From assembly GCA_022572105.1 (NCBI GenBank), contig JACZWN010000134.1, forward strand, positions 1 to 9,610: a stretch of DNA of 9,610 bases, read 5' to 3'. Every line of letters starts with the position of its first letter. Positions within the stretch are counted from its first letter, which is position 1. Under the pieces are notes generated by a model. It was not told the origin of the DNA. It did not search any database and saw only the letters and a program-made list of their open reading frames with translations. This document shows, in pieces, positions 1 through 5,478 of this stretch. Source of the DNA: Pseudomonadota bacterium (GTDB taxonomy: Bacteria > Pseudomonadota > Alphaproteobacteria > Kiloniellales > J153). The position numbers were made by a program, and so were the translations under genes.

Positions 1-1022
1 AGCGGTGCGGACATGGCCGCGCCCCCGCCCGCCGTGCCCGGCATGATCAGGGTGAACATCTTGTCGCGCGGGCCGGCCAGGTAGAGCTGCAACTGGCTGT
101 GGTGGTCGGCCGTGCCGCGCGCCTGGATCGGGGTCGTGCCGGTACCGTCCTTGCCCAGGCTCTCGGCCCAGAGTTGCCGGTACCAGAGCCCCAGCGTGGC
201 CAGCCGGTCCTCGTAGGTGATCAGCACGCTCTGGGTCAACTGGCGCTCCTGCAGCAATCCGATCGCGATCGCCGCGCCGATCGCCGGGACCGACTCCTCG
301 ACCCGCTTGGCATCCAGGGTGTCACGCAGCACCTCGCCGGCGCCGCGGCGCAGCGCGGCGAAATCGAGCCCGGCGATCATGGCCGGAAGCGCGCCGACCA
401 CGGAAAACACGGAAAACCGCCCGCCGATCCCGGGATCGTGGTCGAAACACGGTAGACCGTAGCGCGTCGCGATCTCCTTGAGCGGGCTGGGACCGGGTTC
501 GGTGACGACGGCCATGTGGTCCGCCAGGCGGGCGCGTCCCACGGCCTCTTCGAGCGCCGGCAAGAGGACCAGGACCTGGGCCAGGGTCTCCGCCGTCGCG
601 CCCGACTTCGAGATCGCGATGACGCCGCTACGGCCCAGATCGAGCGCGCCCAGGAGCGCCGACATGCTGTCGGGATCCACGTTGTCCAGAAAGCGCAGCC
701 GCGGGCCGCCGCCTTGGGGGCCGAAGCCCCGGTCGCTCAGGGCATAAAGCGTCCGCCCGCCGAGCGAGGATCCGCCGGTGCCCAGCACCACCACGTCATC
801 AAGGCGCGCGCGCCAGTCCTCGGCGAGCGCCCGGACCGGCGCCAGGTCGTCGTCCAGCCCGACCACGCTCAGGCATGGCAGGCGGCCGGAATCGTGCAGC
901 TGGCACAAACGGTCATGCGCCGGAGCCGCCGCGAGCAGCACGCGCGCAAAGGCCTCGTCGGTCAAGCCGTCTTCGCCGATACCGGTGGCCAGGCAGTTGT
1001 CCGTCAGGTGCTGGTAGCGCAT
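1..1022 (-). CDS. pgi: Glucose-6-phosphate isomerase, C-terminus cut by the window edge
   Basis: This gene interconverts glucose 6-phosphate and fructose 6-phosphate in the cytoplasm (glycolysis and gluconeogenesis). The frame is open from ATG 1022 to the left edge, giving 340 codons and no stop. Family signatures are clear: VLGTGGSSLGG at residues 79-89, the sugar-phosphate loop SKSGATAET at 138-146, GIGGRFSVFSVVG at 198-210 (the PGI signature region), ESLGKDG at 287-293 with the expected catalytic glutamate E287, and GTADHHSQLQLY at 303-314 with the expected ring-opening histidine H308. The C-terminal catalytic lysine region lies outside the window. The start is ATG 1022 because an in-frame TAG lies at 1074-1076 and I see no other ATG, GTG or TTG between them; the Shine-Dalgarno sequence is weak. 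It lies downstream of two M16 genes on the same strand, but a 360-bp gap holding a MITE-like element separates them. No convincing promoter is visible in 1023-1119. Confidence 0.95.
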   Translation of the reverse strand, partial: MRYQHLTDNCLATGIGEDGLTDEAFARVLLAAAPAHDRLCQLHDSGRLPCLSVVGLDDDLAPVRALAEDWRARLDDVVVLGTGGSSLGGRTLYALSDRGFGPQGGGPRLRFLDNVDPDSMSALLGALDLGRSGVIAISKSGATAETLAQVLVLLPALEEAVGRARLADHMAVVTEPGPSPLKEIATRYGLPCFDHDPGIGGRFSVFSVVGALPAMIAGLDFAALRRGAGEVLRDTLDAKRVEESVPAIGAAIAIGLLQERQLTQSVLITYEDRLATLGLWYRQLWAESLGKDGTGTTPIQARGTADHHSQLQLYLAGPRDKMFTLIMPGTAGGGAAMSAP

Positions 1023-1119
1023 CGGCCCGTCTTCAACCGGCCGCGGAGGTCGGCGGCGCGGCCGGAAATCACTCTAGCAGAGTCGCGCAATCGCGGGAAG
1101 GGACGCTGGTTATCGAATA

Positions 1120-1153
1120 TAATACCAAGTCTCGCTGATACGGACCCATTTCA
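1120..1153 (+). repeat. Left terminal inverted repeat of the MITE-like element
   Basis: This 34-bp arm begins TAATACCAAGTCTCG and pairs with 1352-1385, differing only at position 1135 (C where the partner would need T). It directly abuts the first internal stem, which starts at 1154. Confidence 0.88.
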
Positions 1154-1247
1154 CCGCCATCCCTTGCCCGCCGGATAGGCGCGGGTTGCGCCGCGGTGCG
1201 GGCACCGCAAGCAGCCCGCAACGACGCCGGCGGACAAGGGATGGCGG
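1154..1247. repeat. Internal stem A of the MITE-like element
   Basis: The arms 1154-1174 and 1227-1247 are 21 bp each and pair at 20 positions, with a C/A mismatch at 1167/1234. The arm starts CCGCCATCCCTTG. The loop contains a second inverted repeat GTTGCG/CGCAAC (1185-1190/1217-1222) and an apical hairpin GCGGTG-CGGG-CACCGC (1193-1208). Confidence 0.82.
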
Positions 1248-1261
1248 CCTTCGGTGGGGCC

Positions 1262-1343
1262 GATTGGCCCTCCGGCCGCGTTGCGCGGCTTACCCGATGC
1301 CCCGCATCGCGCCGCGCCGCGCGCCTAACCGGGAGGGCCAATC
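1262..1343. repeat. Internal stem B of the MITE-like element
   Basis: GATTGGCCCTCC at 1262-1273 pairs perfectly with GGAGGGCCAATC at 1332-1343. Two further pairs follow across a one-base bulge at 1331. The loop holds two small hairpins, CCGCG-TTG-CGCGG (1276-1288) and CGATGC-CCC-GCATCG (1295-1309). Confidence 0.8.
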
Positions 1344-1351
1344 CGCCGCCA

Positions 1352-1385
1352 TGAAATGGGTCCGTATCAACGAGACTTGGTATTA
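1352..1385 (-). repeat. Right terminal inverted repeat of the MITE-like element
   Basis: This is the partner of 1120-1153. Its last three bases (1383-1385) are, on the minus strand, the TAA stop codon of the adjacent M16 gene. The element therefore ends inside or exactly at the end of that coding sequence. Confidence 0.88.
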
Positions 1386-2723
1386 GCTCTTGAGCTCGGG
1401 CGCGGGCCGGGTGGCGGTGACGCCCTCCGGCCGCCCGACCACGATGACCGTCAGCTTATCGGCGTCGTAGAGCCGCCTGGCGACCCGGCGGGCATCGTCC
1501 AGGGTGACCGCCTCGATGAGCGCGTTGCGGCGATCCAGGTAATCGATCCCGAGATAGTTGAGCTGCATGCCGATCAACATGCCCGAAATCCGCCCCGAGC
1601 TCGAAAAGCGCAGCGGGAACGACCCGGTGAGATAGATCTTCGCGTCCCGCAGCTCCTCCTCGCTCGGCCCGTCCTCGGCCATGCGGCGCCACTCCGCGCG
1701 GATCAGGTCGAGCGACTCGGAGACACGCTCGTTCTGGGTCGCCACGCCGCCCACGACCAAGGCGGCGCGGTCGAGCGGGTTGAGGTAGGTGTAAACCGAA
1801 TAGGCGAGCCCACGCTTCTCTCGGATCTCCTTGTAGAGGCGCGAGCTGAAGCCGCCGCCGCCCAGGATGTAATTGACCACGTAGGCCGTGTAATAATCCG
1901 GGTCCGCGCGCTCGATCCCTTCGTGGCCGAAGACCACGACGCTTTGCGGCAGGTCCTTCTCGACGACGACCACGCCGCCCTTCCCGCTCGGCGTGGTATC
2001 GGTCAGATCGACGGGGGCGGCGGTGGCCGGCAGACCGAGGAAGGTCTCATCGAGTAGACGGGCGAGATCTTTCGCGGTGATGTCGCCGACCACGCCGACC
2101 ACCAGCACATCGCGCGCGAAGCGCTCGGCCGTGAAACGGCGCAGGTCCTTGACGGTCAGGCCGGTCACGCTCTCGGTCGTACCGCTCACCGGCCGGCCGT
2201 AGGCGTGCTCGGGGAACAGCATCTTGTTGAGCGTGCGCCGGACGATAACGCGCGGGTTCTCGGAATCGCGCGCCAGACCGGCCAGAATCTGACTCCGGAT
2301 CCGGGCGATCGGCTCCTCGTCGAAGCGCGCCTCGTTGAGCGCCAGACGCAAGAGCTCGAAGGCCGTATCCCGGTTCTCCGTAAGCGTTTTGAGATCGCCG
2401 GAGAAGGTGTCGAGGCCGGTTGAAAAACTGAGCCCGATCGAGAGATCCTGAAGCCGCCCTTGGAAGGCCTGCGAATCCAGGTCGCCGGCGCCTTCGTCGA
2501 TCAATCCGGAAACCAAGTTGGCCAGGCCTTCCTTGCCCACGGGGTCGAGGGCCGCGCCGCCACGGAAGGTCATGTCGAGCGAGATGATCGGGTTGCTGTG
2601 ATCCTCGACCAGCCAGGCCTCGATGCCGCCCGGGCTGACCACGCGCTGAACCTCGATGGCGGCCGCGGGCGAGGCGGCAGCCAACAGCAAGAACAAGGCG
2701 ATGAAGGCGGATCTCAGCATCAT
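1383..2723 (-). CDS. M16 peptidase family protein, non-catalytic partner subunit (exported)
   Basis: This 446-residue protein has the two-lobe M16 (pitrilysin/processing peptidase) fold signature but no zinc site: where the family has HxxEH it has NLVSG (about residues 69-73). It keeps the C-terminal substrate-binding pair, R301 and Y308, within SRLYKEIREKRGLAYSVY. This is the pattern of the R/Y subunit of heterodimeric M16B peptidases such as the one described from Sphingomonas A1. Residues 1-22 form a signal peptide ending in PAAA, so the protein should be periplasmic. I chose ATG 2723 over an upstream in-frame GTG at 2765: the signal peptide then starts at once and GGGAG sits 7 bases upstream, whereas the longer form puts 14 hydrophilic residues in front. 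The gene lies 47 bp after the catalytic M16 gene and is probably co-transcribed and dimerised with it. The stop codon TAA coincides with the edge of a MITE-like element. The physiological substrate is not apparent from sequence. Confidence 0.9.
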   Translation of the reverse strand: MMLRSAFIALFLLLAAASPAAAIEVQRVVSPGGIEAWLVEDHSNPIISLDMTFRGGAALDPVGKEGLANLVSGLIDEGAGDLDSQAFQGRLQDLSIGLSFSTGLDTFSGDLKTLTENRDTAFELLRLALNEARFDEEPIARIRSQILAGLARDSENPRVIVRRTLNKMLFPEHAYGRPVSGTTESVTGLTVKDLRRFTAERFARDVLVVGVVGDITAKDLARLLDETFLGLPATAAPVDLTDTTPSGKGGVVVVEKDLPQSVVVFGHEGIERADPDYYTAYVVNYILGGGGFSSRLYKEIREKRGLAYSVYTYLNPLDRAALVVGGVATQNERVSESLDLIRAEWRRMAEDGPSEEELRDAKIYLTGSFPLRFSSSGRISGMLIGMQLNYLGIDYLDRRNALIEAVTLDDARRVARRLYDADKLTVIVVGRPEGVTATRPAPELKS

Positions 2724-2730
2724 GTGCGGA

Positions 2731-2735
2731 CTCCC
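2731..2735 (-). promoter_or_regulatory. Ribosome binding site that decides the start of the second M16 gene
   Basis: GGGAG on the minus strand lies 7 bases upstream of ATG 2723 (a second ATG follows at 2720). The alternative GTG at 2765 has no comparable purine-rich site, which supports the shorter protein. Confidence 0.6.
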
Positions 2736-2747
2736 GAAACGGTCATT

Positions 2748-2779
2748 ACGCGACTCAGTCGGCACGTGACTCAGTCGGC
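2748..2779. repeat. 16-bp tandem duplication across the end of the first M16 gene
   Basis: Two adjacent 16-bp copies, 2748-2763 and 2764-2779, differ at one base (2751/2767). On the minus strand each copy reads GCCGACTGAGTC(A/G)CGT, so the last two codons and the TGA stop of the upstream M16 gene are repeated just after it. The duplication also creates the GTG at 2765 that lengthens the downstream open frame. Confidence 0.85.
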
Positions 2780-4147
2780 CGGCTCGGGCAAGAGCCGGCC
2801 GGTCACCGAGCGGTTCTCCAGCAACACCGCGCGGGCCGCGGCGTTCACTTGCTCGGCGGTCACCGCCGCGATCCTGTCGGGCCAGCTCTCCACGTCCTCG
2901 ACCGTGCTCCCGGTGGTCAGGGCGCGCCCGAAGACGTTGGGCGCGGTGCGCAGCGAATCCCGGGCGTAGACGGCCGAGGCCCGGAGCCGGCGCTTGGCGG
3001 CGGCGACCTCGTCCTCGGTGACGCCGTCTTTACGCACGTCCTCGATTTGCTCGCGCAGGGCGGCTTCGACCGGCTCCAGCTCGATTCCGGGGCGCGGCGA
3101 GGCATGGAAATCGAAGGAACTCAGGTCGTAGGCCGACGAGCTGTAGCTGCTTCCGGCCCCGGTCGCCAGGGCCTGCTCGACGACGAGGGAGCGATACAGG
3201 CGGCTGGTGGTGCCGCCGCCTAGGATCTCTCCCAGAACCTGCAAGGCGTAGGCGTGCTCGCTGCCCTCGCTGTTGTAGCTCGGCGCCAGATAAGCGATCG
3301 AGACGCTCGGTTGGCGCACCCGCGGGCTCCTCAACGTCACGATGCGCGGGGCGTGCTGCCGCGGCTCCGCAGCGCGCTTGCGCTCGGGTACGGGCCGGGT
3401 CGGGATCTTCCCGTAGTAGGTCTCGGCGAGCGGACGCAGCTCGGCCGCGGTCACGTCGCCGGCGACGATCAGCACGGCGTTGTTCGGCGCGTACCAGCGC
3501 CGGTAGAAGGCGAGCACGGTTTCCGTGTTGAGCTCGTCGATCTCGTGCTCCCAGCCGATGATGGGAATCCGGTACGGGTGGTTCAGATAGAGCGTGGCCT
3601 GCATCATCTCGCGCAGCTGGGGGCCGGGATCGTTGTCGATCCGGCTGCGCCGCTCTTCCAGGATCACCTCGCGTTCGGGCAGCACGACCTCGTCGGTCAG
3701 TCGGAGATGGGTCATGCGGTCGGCCTCGTGTTTCATGACGATCTCGAGGCGATCGCGGGCCACGGTCTGGTAGTAGCCGGTGTAATCGTAGCTGGTGAAG
3801 GCGTTCTCCTGACCGCCGTTGAGCGCGATGATGCGCGAGAACTCGCCCGGACCCAAGGTGTCGGTACCCTTGAACATGAGATGCTCGAGGAAGTGGGCGT
3901 TGCCCGACTCGCCGGCCGCCTCGTCGGCGGCGCCGACCTTGTACCAGAGCATGTGGGTGACGATGGGCGCGCGGCGGTTGGTGACGACCACCACCTGCAG
4001 GCCGTTGTCGAGGGTGAAGGTCTCGGGATCGAAGACGCGCGCCTCGACCCTCGACGCGCCCGCCGCCCACAGGCTCATGAAGGCCGCGGCGGCGAGGACG
4101 AGCCCGGCGCGGGAGACGGCGCGGGCGAAACCAAGTCTGCGGTGCAT
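2771..4147 (-). CDS. M16 zinc peptidase, catalytic subunit (exported)
   Basis: This 458-residue zinc metallopeptidase of family M16B has the inverted zinc motif HFLEH at 85-89 (H85, H89 ligands, E88 general base) and the third ligand 76 residues later in VILEERR (E165). The N-terminal segment 1-36 has basic residues followed by a hydrophobic core (about 16-30), consistent with a Sec signal peptide and a periplasmic location. The C-terminal lobe (about 230-458) lacks the Arg/Tyr substrate-binding pair: at the aligned positions there is V322 and T329. The neighbouring gene has exactly that pair and lacks the zinc site, so the two probably form one heterodimeric active enzyme. ATG 4147 has GGAGG upstream with a short 4-base spacer. 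A candidate promoter lies at 4207-4236. The stop is inside a 16-bp tandem duplication. What the peptidase degrades cannot be read from the sequence. Confidence 0.93.
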   Translation of the reverse strand: MHRRLGFARAVSRAGLVLAAAAFMSLWAAGASRVEARVFDPETFTLDNGLQVVVVTNRRAPIVTHMLWYKVGAADEAAGESGNAHFLEHLMFKGTDTLGPGEFSRIIALNGGQENAFTSYDYTGYYQTVARDRLEIVMKHEADRMTHLRLTDEVVLPEREVILEERRSRIDNDPGPQLREMMQATLYLNHPYRIPIIGWEHEIDELNTETVLAFYRRWYAPNNAVLIVAGDVTAAELRPLAETYYGKIPTRPVPERKRAAEPRQHAPRIVTLRSPRVRQPSVSIAYLAPSYNSEGSEHAYALQVLGEILGGGTTSRLYRSLVVEQALATGAGSSYSSSAYDLSSFDFHASPRPGIELEPVEAALREQIEDVRKDGVTEDEVAAAKRRLRASAVYARDSLRTAPNVFGRALTTGSTVEDVESWPDRIAAVTAEQVNAAARAVLLENRSVTGRLLPEPAD

Positions 4148-4206
4148 CCAACCTCCGGGTAACCCGCCCGTCGGGTAATACTGTCGCCGGTGCGGCGCGC
4201 ACCGCC

Positions 4207-4236
4207 TTTATATGGCCCGGCACCGTGGTGCCGCAA
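4207..4236 (-). promoter_or_regulatory. Candidate sigma-70-type promoter for the M16 pair
   Basis: On the minus strand TTGCGG (4236-4231) and TATAAA (4212-4207) are separated by 18 bases, close to the TTGACA/TATAAT consensus. Transcription would begin near 4200, leaving an untranslated leader of about 50 bases before ATG 4147. It sits in the 154-bp gap after the DUF3035 gene, the longest gap within the ileS-to-M16 cluster, where an internal promoter is plausible. This is a pattern match only. Confidence 0.45.
4219..4232. repeat. Inverted repeat GGCACC-GT-GGTGCC in the promoter spacer
   Basis: Two perfect 6-bp arms with a 2-bp centre lie between the candidate -35 and -10 elements, overlapping the edge of the -35. 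Such a position would suit an operator. It could also be a small hairpin, but no T-run follows on either strand, so it is not a recognisable intrinsic terminator. Confidence 0.4.
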
Positions 4237-4301
4237 CCATCCCCGTCTCCTGGGAGCCCCCTCCTCTTGTCGGCGAACCCGAGCGGGCCGTCCGCGGGCG
4301 C

Positions 4302-4880
4302 CTAGAACAGGCCTTCGAGAAGCGCCTTGCTCTTGCGTTCGATGGTCGGCGTCTCGCCGGCGGTAACGGCCTTGCCGAGGGCGGCGTTCTCGCGCAGGCG
4401 CTTGGTTTCGGCCGCGGCGTCCACCACGCGGCCGGGCGTTTCCTTGTCGCGCCAGAATACCAGCGCGTCGATGAAGTCCTCGCTCTCCGCGTTGAGCTGC
4501 TGGGTCTCGAGATCGATGGTTCGGCGGATCCCGGGATCGATCTTGTCGGCGCCCGCGGCCTTGAGCAGGGAGAGCTCGCCGAGCGTGCGGCCGTCGGCTT
4601 TGACCTGCTCGTTCAGGGGCTGTGTTTTCGGCTGCTCCAGGCGGAAGACGGCTTTGCGCGCCTGCTGGGTCGCCGTGCCTTCCTGCGGCCTCGGGATGCC
4701 GGGTTCGGGCGGACGAAGGGTGAAATCGGGCGGGAGACTCAGCGGCGCCCGGGAAATGACCCGGAATTCGTCGGGCGATTGCTTGTTCCAGCCCAACTGG
4801 TCCCGGACGCCTTCGCAAGCGGAAAGTGCCAGTATCAGACTAATCGCCCCGGCAATTCGGAGCCTCATCTCGCGCCTCAT
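4302..4880 (-). CDS. Small lipoprotein, DUF3035-like
   Basis: This is a 192-residue predicted lipoprotein of unknown function. The N-terminus MRREMRLRIAGAISLILALSAC is a lipoprotein signal peptide with lipobox LSAC at 19-22 and acylation at C22. The mature part is hydrophilic, with a proline-rich segment (about 48-66, LPPDFTLRPPEPGIPRP) and a charged C-terminal half that looks helical. The sequence and position resemble the alphaproteobacterial DUF3035 family, commonly found between lspA and a pair of M16 peptidases; I recognise it by pattern, not by a search. ATG 4880 has a good Shine-Dalgarno (GGGAGGG, about 9 bases upstream); ATG 4868 is possible but has a weaker site. It lies 43 bp after lspA, whose product would cleave its signal peptide. 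Residue 23 is Glu rather than Asp, so sorting to the outer membrane is likely, though the Asp+2 rule is not universal. Confidence 0.8.
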   Translation of the reverse strand: MRREMRLRIAGAISLILALSACEGVRDQLGWNKQSPDEFRVISRAPLSLPPDFTLRPPEPGIPRPQEGTATQQARKAVFRLEQPKTQPLNEQVKADGRTLGELSLLKAAGADKIDPGIRRTIDLETQQLNAESEDFIDALVFWRDKETPGRVVDAAAETKRLRENAALGKAVTAGETPTIERKSKALLEGLF

Positions 4881-4923
4881 CGTTTCAACCCTCCCTCGCC
4901 GTCCATATCTTTATTTGCGTTGA

Positions 4924-5463
4924 CTACTTTTTACTACGTCGACGCCCGCGGAACAAGCCGTCGAAGACGAGAAAAGCGACGCCCATGGTGATTGCGCTGT
5001 CGGCCAGGTTGAAGGCCGGCCAATGCCACGTGCCGAGGTGGAAGTCCAGGAAGTCCATGACCGCACCCAGGCGCACCCGGTCGACCACGTTGCCCATGGC
5101 GCCGCCCACGATGAGGCCGACCGCCAGCGCCAGGAACCGCTCGGGCTCGCGGTGCAGCCAATACAGCAGCGCCCCGCTGACCACGATGGCAAGCGCGCCG
5201 AGCACCCAGGGCTTCCAGGCCGTTTGCTCGCCGAACAGGCCGAAACTGACCCCGGTATTGTGGACCAGGACCAGGTTGAAGAATCCGGTCACCTCGATCG
5301 CCCGAGGCGGATCCATGACGAATTCCACGATCGCCCACTTGCTGGCTTGGTCCAAGACGAGCGCGACGGCCACGACCGCGAGCGCCAGGCGCAGCGCCGC
5401 GCCGCCCCGTCGATCGGACTGTTCGGTTTCGGCCGCACCGGCCTGTCGATCGGCGTTTCCCAT
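4924..5463 (-). CDS. lspA: Lipoprotein signal peptidase (signal peptidase II)
   Basis: This inner-membrane aspartyl peptidase removes the signal peptide from diacylated prolipoproteins. At 179 residues it is close to family length, with a hydrophilic N-terminal extension of about 23 residues. Four hydrophobic segments are visible (about 24-44, 85-103, 110-128 and 153-170). The conserved blocks are DQASKW at 38-43, GNVVDR at 124-129, VMDFLDF at 135-141 and FNLADSAI at 151-158; the essential aspartates are among D128, D137 and D155. It ends in a basic tail RGRRRSKK. ATG 5463 is 15 bp after the ileS stop, so translation is probably coupled in an ileS-lspA operon; the Shine-Dalgarno is weak (CGGCCGGG). 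The next gene encodes a lipoprotein, a natural substrate. Confidence 0.96.
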   Translation of the reverse strand: MGNADRQAGAAETEQSDRRGGAALRLALAVVAVALVLDQASKWAIVEFVMDPPRAIEVTGFFNLVLVHNTGVSFGLFGEQTAWKPWVLGALAIVVSGALLYWLHREPERFLALAVGLIVGGAMGNVVDRVRLGAVMDFLDFHLGTWHWPAFNLADSAITMGVAFLVFDGLFRGRRRSKK

Positions 5464-5478
5464 CCCGGCCGTGCTCGG

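Larger units (their letters stand above)
1120..1385. mobile_element. MITE-like palindromic element with branched internal stems
   Basis: This non-autonomous element has near-perfect terminal inverted repeats, 1120-1153 against 1352-1385 (33 of 34 pairs, one C/A mismatch at 1135/1370). The outermost base pairs are TA on each side, so one reading is a 262-bp element (1122-1383) flanked by a duplicated TA target, as made by IS630/Tc1-mariner-type transposases; that assignment is inference. Inside are two more long stems: 1154-1174 with 1227-1247 (20 of 21 pairs) and 1262-1275 with 1329-1343 (14 pairs, one bulge). Shorter hairpins sit in their loops: 1193-1198/1203-1208, 1185-1190/1217-1222, 1276-1280/1284-1288 and 1295-1300/1304-1309. 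Folded, this is a three-way junction. No transposase or credible gene lies inside. It fills most of the 360-bp gap between the M16 gene and pgi, and I see nothing definite in the remaining 97 bp (1023-1119). Confidence 0.8.

Noticed and set aside
1069..1386. Short open frames within 1069-1386 on both strands, including one reading MKWVRINETWY at its end
   Set aside because: They run through the inverted repeats and hairpin arms of the MITE-like element; their sequence follows from the palindrome and none looks like a protein.
2724..2765. GTG start at 2765 for the second M16 gene
   Set aside because: It adds 14 polar residues in front of a signal peptide, lacks a Shine-Dalgarno, and arises from the 16-bp duplication; ATG 2723 with GGGAG is better.
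3030..4223. Long arginine-rich frame overlapping the catalytic M16 gene on the same strand
   Set aside because: Its Arg/Pro-rich translation is a +1 shadow; the M16 frame carries the zinc motif, signal peptide and conserved length.
4219..4232. Inverted repeat considered as an intrinsic terminator after the DUF3035 gene
   Set aside because: Stem is only 6 bp with a 2-base centre and no run of T follows on either strand.
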